Of a DNA stretch of 64,000 bases, positions 16,776 through 26,016 are shown one piece after another. The position numbers and the translations under genes were made by a program. Source of the stretch: Chryseobacterium oleae (GTDB lineage Bacteria; Bacteroidota; Bacteroidia; Flavobacteriales; Weeksellaceae); the NCBI RefSeq assembly GCF_900115055.1, contig NZ_FOVD01000005.1, forward strand, positions 62,001 through 126,000. The letters are read 5' to 3'. The notes under the pieces are model-generated. The model saw nothing but the letters and a program-made list of their open reading frames with translations, was not told the origin of the DNA and made no database searches. Position 1 is the stretch's first letter. Each line of letters starts with the position of its first letter.

Positions 16776-17387
16776 ATGAGCAATACCAACACAGATCACT
16801 GGGAAAACGTATATGAAACCAAAAATCCGGATCAGGTAAGCTGGACTCAGGAAAAACCACAGACATCACTCGATTTCATTCATTCCTGTGGATTGGATAA
16901 AGATGCCAAAATCATTGACATTGGAGGTGGAGACAGTAATCTTGTTGATTTTTTACTGGATGAAGGCTATGAAAACATCACTGTGCTCGACATTTCATCA
17001 AAAGCTTTGGAAAAAGCAAAGGCAAGATTGGGACATAAAGCTCAAAAGGTAAAATGGATCGTAGCTGATATCACTGAATTTGATACGGATGAAACTTATG
17101 ATATCTGGCACGACCGGGCAGCATTTCACTTTCTGACAACACCCGAACAGATCCTAAAGTACACGTCCATAACAAAGAAAAATGTACAGGGATTCATGAT
17201 CATAGCAACTTTTTCCAAAAACGGCCCGACCAGGTGCAGCGGACTTGAGATTCATCAGTATGACGAACAATCAATGGCTGCTGAATTTGAATCAGATTTT
17301 GAAAAAATAAAATGTCATACCGTAAATCATACAACACCTTTTGACACTGTACAAAATTTTGTGTTTTGTATATTTAAGAAAATATAA
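16776..17387 (+). CDS. Class I SAM-dependent methyltransferase
   Basis: A 203-residue cytoplasmic enzyme. Motif I is IIDIGGGDSNLVDFLL (usual GxGxG written as GGGDS), motif II acidic strand ITVLDISSKAL, then IVADITEF, and a DIWHDRAAFHFL segment where substrate-binding residues lie. The pattern resembles methyltransferases that act on small molecules; the substrate is not evident. It is 45 bases after the previous operon and could be cotranscribed. Confidence 0.85.
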   Translation: MSNTNTDHWENVYETKNPDQVSWTQEKPQTSLDFIHSCGLDKDAKIIDIGGGDSNLVDFLLDEGYENITVLDISSKALEKAKARLGHKAQKVKWIVADITEFDTDETYDIWHDRAAFHFLTTPEQILKYTSITKKNVQGFMIIATFSKNGPTRCSGLEIHQYDEQSMAAEFESDFEKIKCHTVNHTTPFDTVQNFVFCIFKKI

Positions 17388-17585
17388 AACGTTCTACGCT
17401 TTTATTTATTGAATTTTAATCGCAATTTACACTAAATTCACGTTTTTCATTTATATATTAATTCATCACTTTAATTAGATTTTAAAAGCTAATTACACTA
17501 TTTAATAACCAATAATCTGCAAAAACAACCAATTTATTGATTATTTTATTTATTTTTAATACGCCACAATTTAAATAATATATTC

Positions 17586-19370
17586 ATGAAAAAACTACTA
17601 TTAATTATTGTTTCAGGATTACTCTGCACAAATTTCTACTCGCAGAAGCTGGAACCTCAGGAATGCGGAACAGATGAACTGATGCGGAAACATTACGAAA
17701 GATATCCGGAACAGAAGGCTCAGGATGACGCTTTTAATTTAGAAATATCCAAACTCATCAAAAGCGGAAAATTCGCTAAAACCATCAACAAAAAGCTGGT
17801 TTATGAAATTCCGGTAGTGGTCCATGTAGTAAGCGACGGAAGTGCTATAGGAACAGTGAATAACAAATCCGATGTAGATATTATTGCATGGGTAAATTAT
17901 ACGAACGGCGTTTTTTCCGGAAGTTCAACCAGCGGCATGGCCGGAACCAGTGCTGTATTGCCCGTGAAATTTGTTTTTGCTAAAGTGAATCCAAGCTGCG
18001 ATCCTACGAACGGCATTAACAGAATCAATGCCTCTCATCTTCCAAAATATGTAAGCGGAGGGGTTAATGATGACAATACCACGAATGCAGTAACCGCCAA
18101 CGACATCACCGCCCTGGGGATGTGGGACACCAGCAAATATTACAATATCTATGTCGTGAAGAAACTAACCTCCAATGCAGGAGCACTGAACGGATATGCT
18201 TATTATCCGGGAGGTAGTAAGGACTATTCTTTCATGGCAACCAGTGCTTCCGCAGTGAACAAGCAGACTTTAGCCCATGAATTCGGACATGCGCTGGGAC
18301 TTCGTCATACTCATGAAGGCTATACCGAATCTACTGGCGCCTGCCCTACCAATACCGACTGTACATTACAGGGAGATCTGGTTTGTGATACTGAACCGAT
18401 GAAAAGTCTTTATCACTCGTCGGTTCCAAGCAGCTGCCAGACAGGACAGATCAATCCATGTACCAGCGTGACTTATGCGGGTGGTGAAAGAAATGTCATG
18501 GCCTATACCTACTGCTTCAGAGACCTATTTACTCCCGGGCAGACCGACCGTGCAACAGCGCAGCTTCTGCAGTACAGACAGTCTCTGATCAACTCTCCTG
18601 TCGCTTCTTCTACTACGCCTAATAACAGTACTGTTTTAACCACAGCCTGTGCTCCTGCTTCTATGACGAATCCCGGAGGATTCAATATTGGGGTAACCTT
18701 TGTAAAATTTGGCGATATCAATAACTATTCTTCAAACTACAAACAGGCTTCCAATAATTTCTACGAAAACTTTACCGGAAATTACTGTGCAGGCGTTTCC
18801 AAAACTACGATTTCCGGTGGTACAGCAACTACCCTTACCGTTGCACCGGGAACCAGCAATCCACATATTATAAAAGCTTATATCGATTACAACAATGACG
18901 GGCAGTTCAATGAAACGACCGAACTTGTGCTTAATCAAAGTGGGATTAGTAGTGGTTCTGTAGCTACAGTATCAGTAACTCCTCCTGCAACCGCTGTAGC
19001 AAACACAGCTTTAAGAATGAGAGTTATCGGAGAGTTTAACGGGACTGCGGTGACAGCTTGCTATACTCCAAAATACGGACAGGTGGAAGATTATTCAGTT
19101 ATTATTAACCGCCAGAGTCTATTAGCAGTTGAAAATGTAGCCAAAGTAAATACTACAGAAATCACTAAAGATGAAAATTCTGTATACATAAAAAGTGATC
19201 TGAAGATTTCCTCTCTTCATATTTATGATGCTTCGGGAAGACTGCTTACCGGCAGAACGGATATCCAATCTTCTGAATTCAGATTTCCTGTGAATGAAAA
19301 GAATACGATTTTAACGGTAGCTGCTGTTCTGGAAAATGGAAAAGTGGTCACTAAGAAATTAAAATTCTAA
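17586..19370 (+). CDS. M43-family metalloprotease with GEVED and T9SS domains
   Basis: A 594-residue secreted zinc protease of the cytophagalysin (M43) type. Order: signal peptide (1-20); propeptide starting CGTDELMRKHYE; catalytic domain to about 340 with zinc motif HEFGHALGLRH (H231, E232, H235, H241) and the Met-turn MAYTYC; a GEVED-type domain at about 400-505 (ending GQVEDYSVII); and a C-terminal T9SS sorting domain from about 515 with IYDASGRLL. It would be exported by the type IX system and degrade proteins outside the cell. Cysteines in the catalytic domain suggest disulfides. About 200 AT-rich bases precede it. Confidence 0.93.
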   Translation: MKKLLLIIVSGLLCTNFYSQKLEPQECGTDELMRKHYERYPEQKAQDDAFNLEISKLIKSGKFAKTINKKLVYEIPVVVHVVSDGSAIGTVNNKSDVDIIAWVNYTNGVFSGSSTSGMAGTSAVLPVKFVFAKVNPSCDPTNGINRINASHLPKYVSGGVNDDNTTNAVTANDITALGMWDTSKYYNIYVVKKLTSNAGALNGYAYYPGGSKDYSFMATSASAVNKQTLAHEFGHALGLRHTHEGYTESTGACPTNTDCTLQGDLVCDTEPMKSLYHSSVPSSCQTGQINPCTSVTYAGGERNVMAYTYCFRDLFTPGQTDRATAQLLQYRQSLINSPVASSTTPNNSTVLTTACAPASMTNPGGFNIGVTFVKFGDINNYSSNYKQASNNFYENFTGNYCAGVSKTTISGGTATTLTVAPGTSNPHIIKAYIDYNNDGQFNETTELVLNQSGISSGSVATVSVTPPATAVANTALRMRVIGEFNGTAVTACYTPKYGQVEDYSVIINRQSLLAVENVAKVNTTEITKDENSVYIKSDLKISSLHIYDASGRLLTGRTDIQSSEFRFPVNEKNTILTVAAVLENGKVVTKKLKF

Positions 19371-19389
19371 GAACCCATTGAAATAAAAA

Positions 19390-19415
19390 AGAGAGCTACT
19401 AGGCTCTCTTTTTGT
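19390..19415. terminator. Bidirectional terminator
   Basis: Stem AGAGAGC / GCTCTCT with a 6-base loop, a T run on the plus strand side (TTTTGTTTT) and an A run on the other, so it serves both the metalloprotease gene and the convergent ABC exporter gene. Confidence 0.85.
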
Positions 19416-19437
19416 TTTATATAGGATCAGTATTAAT

Positions 19438-21195
19438 CTATGAATTCTGTTCTTCTTCCAGTTCCACTTCATGTCTCAGCTGTGCTTTATACAAGGTAGC
19501 GTAGTATCCGTTCTGATCAAGAAGTTCCAAATGTTTTCCTTCTTCTACGATTTTACCGTGCTCCATGACAATGATTTTATCCGCTTTTTCAATGGTGGAA
19601 AGTCTGTGCGCAATGATAATTGAGGTTCTGTTTTTAGTAATTTTTTCTGTCGCTTTCTGGATCAGTTTTTCACTTTCATGATCTATTGAGGAAGTCGCTT
19701 CATCCAGAATCAGGATTTTCGGATCTGATAAATACGCTCTCAGGAAAGATAGTAGCTGTCTCTGCCCTAATGAAATAGAGGAACCTCTTTCGCTTACCAC
19801 AAAATCATAGCCGCCCGGAAGCTGCTCGATGAATTCGTCCACTTCAATTTCCTTTGCTCCCGCTTTGATTTTTTCCAAAGTAATGCTGTCATCCCCAAAC
19901 GCAAGATTTTCAAAAATGCTTCCGTGAAAAAGGAACACATCCTGCAACACTACTCCGATATGACTTCTCAGGTTATATAATTCGTAATCCTTTAAATCAA
20001 CATCATCAATGACGATTCTTCCGGAATTAATATCATAAAGCCTTGTGATCAAACTGATAATTGTAGATTTCCCTGCACCTGTAGCTCCTACAATAGCAAC
20101 TGTCTCTCCGGGATTTACTTTAAAATCAATTCCCTTAAGTACTTCCTGCTTCTCATCGTAGGCAAAACGTACGTTCTCAAATTCAATTTTACCGTCAAAA
20201 TGATCTTTTTTTACAGTTCCCGTATTCGGCATAGCGTAATCTTCATCCATCACACCCAATACTCTTTCTGCCCCAACAATTCCTCTCTGGATATTATTGA
20301 AACGGTCTGCAATCTGTCTTAACGGACGGATCAGCATAGAAATATATTGAATAAATGCAATAACAACACCTGCACTGATCGTGATATATCCGCCATAGAA
20401 AAGAATAAACCCAATGAATAATGAAGAAATCAATTCTACCACCGGAAAGAATAATGAGAAGATGAAAACCGTTCTCAATAAGGCAGTTTTCAGCGTAATA
20501 TTAATATCATCAAATTTTTTAAATTCAGCACCCTGTCTGTTGAACACCTGAATAATAGACATTCCCGCTAATCTTTCCTGAACAAAAGAGTTCTGATTGG
20601 CCGTCCAGGTTCTCTCGTCCCCAAAAGCTTTTTTCAGTCTTTTCTGGAAAAATCTGGTAATTACCACCATTAAAGGAAGAATTGCCAGTGTAATATAACT
20701 CAGATGGACATTCGTACTGAACATCATTATCAAAACAAATACAATCCTCAAAATGTCTCCGAAAACCATTAGGAAACCGTCGGTATACACGGTAGCAATA
20801 GTTTCCACATCCCCTACAGCACGAGTCACAAGCTGACCGATAGGCGTTTTATCAAAGAATGAGGTTCTGAAATAGATCAGCTTCGCATACAGCCTCTCAC
20901 GAATATCACGGATAACGTTCTGCGAAATATAGTTGGAAAAATAAACCAGGAAAAAGTTTAAAATAGTCTCAGCAAAAACCAAACCTACCAGAATATAGAT
21001 ATGCTTCATCATCAAAGCCTTGTCCTTCAGCTTGGTGATGTCATTATCTACCACTTCCATGGTAAGATACGGCCTGTAGGTAGAAACTATGGACAGTATG
21101 ACGGAAATTATTAAAGTAAGGATGAACCAGGAACGGAATTTCATTCCAATAAAGAACAGCCTCTTAACAATTCCCCAGGTATCTTGTTTTTTCAT
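19438..21195 (-). CDS. ABC exporter, fused permease-ATPase
   Basis: A 585-residue half-transporter that should work as a dimer in the inner membrane. An ABC type-1 transmembrane domain with six hydrophobic segments fills about residues 10-320. The nucleotide-binding domain follows, with Walker A GATGAGKST, Q-loop VVLQDVFLFHG, signature ISLGQRQ (a variant of LSGGQ), Walker B ILILDEATSSID and the H-loop AHRLST. The best family match is the MsbA/MdlB-type multidrug or lipid exporters; the substrate is not evident. It appears to be transcribed alone. Confidence 0.92.
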   Translation of the reverse strand: MKKQDTWGIVKRLFFIGMKFRSWFILTLIISVILSIVSTYRPYLTMEVVDNDITKLKDKALMMKHIYILVGLVFAETILNFFLVYFSNYISQNVIRDIRERLYAKLIYFRTSFFDKTPIGQLVTRAVGDVETIATVYTDGFLMVFGDILRIVFVLIMMFSTNVHLSYITLAILPLMVVITRFFQKRLKKAFGDERTWTANQNSFVQERLAGMSIIQVFNRQGAEFKKFDDINITLKTALLRTVFIFSLFFPVVELISSLFIGFILFYGGYITISAGVVIAFIQYISMLIRPLRQIADRFNNIQRGIVGAERVLGVMDEDYAMPNTGTVKKDHFDGKIEFENVRFAYDEKQEVLKGIDFKVNPGETVAIVGATGAGKSTIISLITRLYDINSGRIVIDDVDLKDYELYNLRSHIGVVLQDVFLFHGSIFENLAFGDDSITLEKIKAGAKEIEVDEFIEQLPGGYDFVVSERGSSISLGQRQLLSFLRAYLSDPKILILDEATSSIDHESEKLIQKATEKITKNRTSIIIAHRLSTIEKADKIIVMEHGKIVEEGKHLELLDQNGYYATLYKAQLRHEVELEEEQNS

Positions 21196-21411
21196 TGTAC
21201 GGGTTGAAGAAAGAATTTAAAATTCTATGCAAAAATAAGACTTTATAATTTGACAGCCTTTACAACTTCATCAATTCGTTATAGAAAATTTCAGATAATG
21301 GTTATTTACAATATGAATATATCAAGCCCGGTTTTTCAGTCTTTTTCACCATAGATTAAGTCGTTCCGGTTTATAATTTCTCCGGCTTATTCTAATGATT
21401 TTAAAAGTTGG

Positions 21412-21457
21412 CTGAGGCACCTGAAGCCAACATATCCGGTGATTTCGAGTGCCTCAG
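21412..21457 (-). terminator. Possible terminator hairpin
   Basis: CTGAGGCAC / GTGCCTCAG form a perfect 9-base stem with a 28-base loop, 27 bases beyond the end of the minus-strand gene at 21484. The T run is short, so termination is uncertain. The rest of 21196-21483 shows nothing. Confidence 0.4.
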
Positions 21458-21483
21458 TGACCTGACTTTAGATCATCAAAATT

Positions 21484-21843
21484 TTATAAATTCTCCTTCC
21501 CTATTTTTTCAATTTCCATAGAAGGTTTATCCATATGCTCCTTCACAAATTTTCTTTCAAGAAGATGATAAACGCCATATACAGCTGCAATGGAAATAAT
21601 CCAGCTGATGATATTAACGATAGAAAAACCTGTATAATTGACTTCCTCCAGAGAATCCGGATCGCTGATACCCTGATAAAGTCCATAAGAAAAACCAAAA
21701 AACAATTGAGTTCCCAGATACACTGCAATGGCCAAAAGCCCGTAGTGCCATTTTGTTTTTCCGAACCTTTCGGCAAGCTGTGCGTAATATCGGTAGGCTC
21801 CGATAAGAATAAAAATTGATAACATAATTCGTGTTTTTATCAT
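21484..21843 (-). CDS. Small membrane protein of unknown function
   Basis: About 119 residues with three hydrophobic segments (about 5-20, 35-55 and 72-97) and a charged C-terminal tail. The first loop (YRYYAQLAERFGKTKWHYGLLAI) resembles small flavobacterial membrane proteins with no assigned role. A second ATG six codons in is an equally good start. It stands alone between the ABC exporter and truA. Confidence 0.65.
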   Translation of the reverse strand: MIKTRIMLSIFILIGAYRYYAQLAERFGKTKWHYGLLAIAVYLGTQLFFGFSYGLYQGISDPDSLEEVNYTGFSIVNIISWIISIAAVYGVYHLLERKFVKEHMDKPSMEIEKIGKENL

Positions 21844-22053
21844 AGCAGAAAATTCAGGCCTTTCCTGAATTCATCATACGTTCAGTACTTTTCTATTTCC
21901 ACCAGAGAACACTTTATGCTAAAGAAAGGGATCTAAAGAATCTTTTCATGGAAATAGTTATCCCGCTAAAATAACAAATTTTTCTGTATTGTGAACAAAC
22001 AGAATACTATACAGAAACGGTGAAATGATCAGATAGGTTTAGTTCTCTTCAGA

Positions 22054-22788
22054 CTAAAATTCATAGCCCACGTCTACAAGAAACAGTCCGTGTCCGGGAG
22101 CAGAAGTTCCGGCAGCATTACGGTGTTTATCTTCAATGATTTTTCGCAGATCTTCAGGCTTAATCTTACCACTTCCAATTTCCACCATGGTTCCTACAAT
22201 CGCACGCACCATATTTCTGAGAAAGCGATTGGCTGAAACCGTAAACTTAAGTTCTGTTCCATCCTGCTCCCACTCGGCTTTGTACATTTTGCAGATATTG
22301 GTTTTGTTGTCCGTTTTTAGTTTTGCAAAACTTGTAAAATCTTCATATTCAAACAGAATTTTGCAGGCTTCGTTCATTTTTTGAATATCCAGCGGTCTTT
22401 TCCAGTGCTGCCACGCAGACTCCTGAGTGAACGGATTTTTGGCCAGAGAAATATAATATTCATACGTTCTGTACGTCGCATCAAAACGCGCATGGAAATC
22501 ATCTTTCACCGGAAACATCCTTTTTATGCTGATATCGGGAGGCAGAAAACTGTTCAGTTTATAAGGAAGGTTGACTACATCCACCTCTTTTTCGGTATCG
22601 AAATGGGCAAATATTTTTTTGGCGTGAACACCGGTATCCGTTCTTCCGGCACCTGTGGTTTTGATTTCTTCCCTTAATATAGTGGAAAGCGCTTTTTCCA
22701 GTTCTTCCTGTACAGAAATGGCATCCGGCTGTATCTGATAACCGAAATAATTTTTGCCATTGTAAGAAAATTCAATAAAGTATCTCAA
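22054..22788 (-). CDS. truA: tRNA pseudouridine(38-40) synthase
   Basis: Converts uridines 38-40 of the tRNA anticodon stem-loop to pseudouridine. The family start is (M)RYFIEFSYNGKNYFGYQ. The catalytic Asp lies in GAGRTDTGVHA, and NRFLRNMVRAIVG and PGHGLFLVDV are typical of TruA. Length of about 244 residues is normal. No ATG is in frame at the N-terminus: the start that matches the family is a TTG at 22788; another TTG at 22809 would add seven residues. The gene is divergent from lpxK. Confidence 0.9.
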   Translation of the reverse strand: MRYFIEFSYNGKNYFGYQIQPDAISVQEELEKALSTILREEIKTTGAGRTDTGVHAKKIFAHFDTEKEVDVVNLPYKLNSFLPPDISIKRMFPVKDDFHARFDATYRTYEYYISLAKNPFTQESAWQHWKRPLDIQKMNEACKILFEYEDFTSFAKLKTDNKTNICKMYKAEWEQDGTELKFTVSANRFLRNMVRAIVGTMVEIGSGKIKPEDLRKIIEDKHRNAAGTSAPGHGLFLVDVGYEF

Positions 22789-22882
22789 TGCATTAAAATA
22801 ACTCCACAAAAATACTTTAATTTAATGAAATATTTGTTGAAAAGTCTTTGAGAATATTACACAAAATCCTTATGAAAATTCC

Positions 22883-22890
22883 TATTTTTG
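22883..22890 (+). promoter_or_regulatory. -7 element of lpxK promoter
   Basis: TATTTTTG fits the Bacteroidota TAnnTTTG box and lies 7 bases before the lpxK ATG, so the transcript would begin at or very near the start codon. A -33 TTG at normal spacing is not seen. Confidence 0.4.
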
Positions 22891-22897
22891 CAAACGT

Positions 22898-23923
22898 ATG
22901 AAAAGATGGTACCTTTATCCTTTTTCCCTTGGTTATCATTTGGTAACGGGTATCCGAAACACAATGTATGATCTGGGAGTTTTTAAGACAACTAAGTTCA
23001 AGACCCCGATAATCAATGTCGGAAACCTTTCTGTGGGCGGAAGCGGAAAATCGCCTATGGTGATGTATCTTGCCCAATACCTGTCCAAACACTACAGGAC
23101 AGGCGTACTTTCACGTGGGTACGGAAGACTGAGCAAAGGCTACGAAGTAACGAATTATGACAGCAATTATAAAGTAGTGGGCGATGAAGCCATGCAGCTT
23201 TTTGAGCGTTTCAAAAATCGTTTCGTCATTGCTGTTTCAGAAGAAAGAGTTCCCGGAGCGAAAAAAGTGATCGAAGATATGGACCTGGATGTCCTTGTTC
23301 TGGACGATGCTTTACAGCACAGAGCAATCAAAGCCGGATTCAATATTCTGATGACTGATTTTAATGATCCTTATTTCAAAGACCACCTTCTTCCGGCTGG
23401 AGATTTAAGAGAATCCCGAAATGGTTCCAGCAGAGCAGACATCATCATGGTCAGCAAATGTCCGGATGAGCTTACCGAAGAAACCAAACGATATTATATT
23501 TCGAGGATAAGACCTTCCCACAAACAGAAAGTTTTCTTTTCCTCCATCGGCTACGATGAAAATGTGTACGGAAGAGATAAAATGCTTCCGGATAACAACC
23601 TGAATTATTACGACATCCTTCTGATCACGGGAATTGCCAATCCTAAACCTCTTCTTGAGCATCTGGCCAAATTCTCACAGCGGGTTAAGCATTTAAAATT
23701 CAGGGACCACCATAATTTCACGGATGATGACATCAAAAAAATCATCGCAGAATATAAAAAATTAGGGGAATACAAACTGATCCTGACGACGGAGAAAGAT
23801 TATGTACGTCTGAAAACTTTTGATTATCTTAGAGAAATTGTTTACTACTGGCCGATCAATGTCATCATTGATAAAAAGGAAGAATTCAACCAAATCATCT
23901 TAGATTATGTTAGAAAAAATTAA
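22898..23923 (+). CDS. lpxK: Tetraacyldisaccharide 4'-kinase
   Basis: Phosphorylates the 4'-position of the lipid A disaccharide precursor at the inner membrane, the sixth step of the Raetz pathway. The 341-residue length is normal. The P-loop is GNLSVGGSGKSP at about residues 43-54, followed by LSRGYGR and DEAMQLFE; LDDALQHR carries the second nucleotide-site acidic pair. Its end overlaps the purine nucleoside phosphorylase gene by 17 bases, so the two are cotranscribed. Confidence 0.95.
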   Translation: MKRWYLYPFSLGYHLVTGIRNTMYDLGVFKTTKFKTPIINVGNLSVGGSGKSPMVMYLAQYLSKHYRTGVLSRGYGRLSKGYEVTNYDSNYKVVGDEAMQLFERFKNRFVIAVSEERVPGAKKVIEDMDLDVLVLDDALQHRAIKAGFNILMTDFNDPYFKDHLLPAGDLRESRNGSSRADIIMVSKCPDELTEETKRYYISRIRPSHKQKVFFSSIGYDENVYGRDKMLPDNNLNYYDILLITGIANPKPLLEHLAKFSQRVKHLKFRDHHNFTDDDIKKIIAEYKKLGEYKLILTTEKDYVRLKTFDYLREIVYYWPINVIIDKKEEFNQIILDYVRKN

Positions 23924-24722
23924 GCAGACTGCAGATTTCATTCACAATATTATCAAAGAAACTCCGGATTTTGCGATCGTTTTAGGATCCGGACTGGGAA
24001 AACTGCAGGACGAAGTGGAAGCTATTCATGTTCTGGAATATCCTGAAATCCCCAACTTTCCGCAAACTACTGTTGTCGGACATGGCGGAAAATTAATTTA
24101 CGGAATCCTCGAAGGCAAAAAAGTTTTAATGATGAGCGGACGCTTTCATTATTACGAAGGCCACTCCATGGAAACCGTGACTTTTCCGATACGGGTTTTT
24201 CATCTTTTGGGTATTAAAAACCTCATCCTTTCCAATGCCTGTGGCGGTGTCAATCCTGCTTACAGCGTGGCAGATGTCGTTATTTTAAAAGATCATATCA
24301 ATATGATGCCTGAACATCCGCTTCGTGGCAAAAATATTGAATCGTTCGGACCCCGTTTTGTGGATATGAGCGAGCCTTATAACAAAAAAATGATCGAAGT
24401 GGCTGAAAAAGCTGCTGCCGAACAGCATATTAAAATTCATCAGGGTGTTTATGTAGCCTTACAGGGACCTACCTTTGAAACTCCTGCAGAATACGGAATG
24501 ATCAAAGCTATCGGTGGCGATATGGTAGGAATGAGCACCGTTCCTGAAGTAATTGTCGCCAGACATATGTCAATGGATGTTTTCTGTATCTCCGTGATTA
24601 CAGATCTTGGTGGGCCGGATATTGCCTTAGCCGTTTCTCATGAAGAAGTTCTGAATGCGGCCAATAAAGCTATGCCGAACGTGATTGCTGTAGTGAAAGG
24701 CCTGATTAAAAACTACTCCTAG
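23907..24722 (+). CDS. punA: Purine-nucleoside phosphorylase
   Basis: Splits purine nucleosides with phosphate to base and ribose 1-phosphate, for purine salvage. A 271-residue trimeric-type (class II PNP/MTAP) enzyme: VLGSGLG at about 24-30, GRFHYYEGH (phosphate site), SNACGGVNP, and QGPTFETPAEYGM with the substrate-binding Glu; MVGMSTVPEVIVARH follows. Overlap with lpxK implies coupled expression of a lipid A and a salvage enzyme, an arrangement without a clear shared pathway. Confidence 0.94.
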   Translation: MLEKIKQTADFIHNIIKETPDFAIVLGSGLGKLQDEVEAIHVLEYPEIPNFPQTTVVGHGGKLIYGILEGKKVLMMSGRFHYYEGHSMETVTFPIRVFHLLGIKNLILSNACGGVNPAYSVADVVILKDHINMMPEHPLRGKNIESFGPRFVDMSEPYNKKMIEVAEKAAAEQHIKIHQGVYVALQGPTFETPAEYGMIKAIGGDMVGMSTVPEVIVARHMSMDVFCISVITDLGGPDIALAVSHEEVLNAANKAMPNVIAVVKGLIKNYS

Positions 24723-24824
24723 ATCTTTATAGAAATTTTCAATTCATAAATTTTTCCTAATTCATCAGAAATCAATCCCAGATTGCGTTTCATTGTTTAG
24801 ATTTGTATAAATGAAATTGAAAGA

Positions 24825-25340
24825 ATGAAAAAGTTAGCATTCATTTTTATGATCAGTGTTTTCGGTCTGAGCTATGCACAACAGCAGCCGAAAGTACTTA
24901 AAACCTCTTTCTCCAAGGAAGCTTTAGTACAGAAGCTGGAAGATGAGGAAGGGAAAAATATCACCATTCAGCAGATTCTTGATCAGCATAAAGGAAAAGT
25001 TTTAGTCATTGATTTCTGGGCCGGATGGTGCAGAGACTGTTTAAAAGCACTTCCGAAAGCGGAAGAACTTGAGAAAAACAATCCCAATGTAGATTTTGTA
25101 TTTCTGTCCCTGGAAAGATCGAAAGAAGGTTTTGACAAAAGTCTGGACCGATTCAATATGAAAGACAAAGACAATTATTGGTTTGCTTCAGGATGGAAAA
25201 ATGATTTCAACAATTACGTTGACCTGAACTGGATTCCAAGATATATGGTAGTGGATCAGAAGTCTTCTATTGCAAAATATTACGCTATTTCTCCCGAAGA
25301 TCCGGAGATTCAGGAAACCATAAACCGTCTTTCAAAGTAA
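24825..25340 (+). CDS. TlpA-like periplasmic thioredoxin
   Basis: A 171-residue thioredoxin-fold protein with a signal peptide (MKKLAFIFMISVFGLSYAQ), so periplasmic. The redox motif is W-C-R-D-C in FWAGWCRDCLKALPK at about residues 64-72, not the usual C-x-P-C. The cis-Pro loop is WIPRYMVVD. Likely role is thiol reduction or oxidation of envelope proteins. It overlaps the GNAT gene by one base (TAATG), so the two are coupled. Confidence 0.86.
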   Translation: MKKLAFIFMISVFGLSYAQQQPKVLKTSFSKEALVQKLEDEEGKNITIQQILDQHKGKVLVIDFWAGWCRDCLKALPKAEELEKNNPNVDFVFLSLERSKEGFDKSLDRFNMKDKDNYWFASGWKNDFNNYVDLNWIPRYMVVDQKSSIAKYYAISPEDPEIQETINRLSK

Positions 25341-25795
25341 TGATTACAAGAGAAGCTACAGAACAGGATCTGAAGGTCCTTTTAGAATTCGAGCAGGGAA
25401 TTGTCCTTGCAGAAAGACCATTTAACAGCACGCTGCGTGATGGAGAAATTCATTACTACGATTTGCTTCAACTGATAAAGTCTGAGGATTCCTTAGTACT
25501 GGTGACGGAAGAGAATAACGAGATCATCGCATCCGGCTATGCCAGAGTTAAGGAACCGGGAAATGATTATTCTAACTTCGACCGATACGCTTATCTCGGT
25601 TTTATGTATGTAAAGCCTGAGCACAGAGGAAAAGGGGTGAACAAATTAATTCTTGACGAACTGATCAATTGGTCAAAATCCAAAGGTCTTTCTGAAATAA
25701 GACTCGATGTCTATTCCCAAAATGAATCTGCTGTAAAAGCTTATGAAAAAGCAGGCTTTGATTCATTATTGGTTACCATGCGAATGAAAACCTGA
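25340..25795 (+). CDS. GNAT-family N-acetyltransferase
   Basis: A 151-residue acetyl-CoA-dependent acetyltransferase. The central strand YLGFMYVKPEHRGKGVNKLI holds the acetyl-CoA pyrophosphate loop (R-G-K-G), and AVKAYEKAGFDSL is the typical C-terminal motif. Substrate unknown. Coupled to the thioredoxin-like gene. Its last codons form the left end of an 81-bp direct repeat, and a diverged copy of the same C-terminal codons is found 3.1 kb downstream, before dinB. Confidence 0.88.
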   Translation: MITREATEQDLKVLLEFEQGIVLAERPFNSTLRDGEIHYYDLLQLIKSEDSLVLVTEENNEIIASGYARVKEPGNDYSNFDRYAYLGFMYVKPEHRGKGVNKLILDELINWSKSKGLSEIRLDVYSQNESAVKAYEKAGFDSLLVTMRMKT

Positions 25796-25866
25796 TTAGA
25801 ATTTAATTCAAAATAAATGAATCCATATCTTTGCGGTATGGATTCTTCTTTTCCCACCCGTAAAAT
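25786..25866. repeat. Left direct repeat bounding toxin cassette
   Basis: 81 bp that recur at 28904-28984 with three mismatches; the last 60 bp (25807-25866) are identical. The repeat spans the last codons of the GNAT gene, the short spacer, a -7 box TATCTTTG and the first nine to ten codons of dinB. Exchange between the copies would remove exactly 3118 bp and leave the GNAT gene joined to intact dinB. Confidence 0.95.
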
Positions 25867-25876
25867 TTCTCCTTAA
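25838..25876 (+). pseudogene. Truncated start of dinB
   Basis: The ATG and next eight codons (MDSSFPTRK) are the same as the start of dinB at 28956, then the frame diverges and meets TAA after 12 codons. It is the stump left where the toxin cassette separates it from the rest of dinB. The -7 box TATCTTTG five bases before the ATG is kept, so a short transcript could still start here. Confidence 0.8.
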
Positions 25877-26016
25877 ATCCAGTTCCTTGCCTCATTAATC
25901 TCCTACATTATATCGCGTTTATTTTTTATGCTTTGCCAGCAGATAATAAATCAATTTGTAGGTTTTTGATACTGTTGTAAATAAAATAACCAAAAAAATA
26001 TCAGCAAATTATAGTA

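Noticed and set aside
22817..23092. Minus-strand 91-codon frame over the start of lpxK
   Set aside because: It overlaps the conserved P-loop codons of lpxK and has no recognisable features.
25877..26016. Integrase or attachment-site relics at the left edge of the toxin cassette
   Set aside because: No coding remnant or tRNA-like end was found; only the 81-bp junction repeat is supported.
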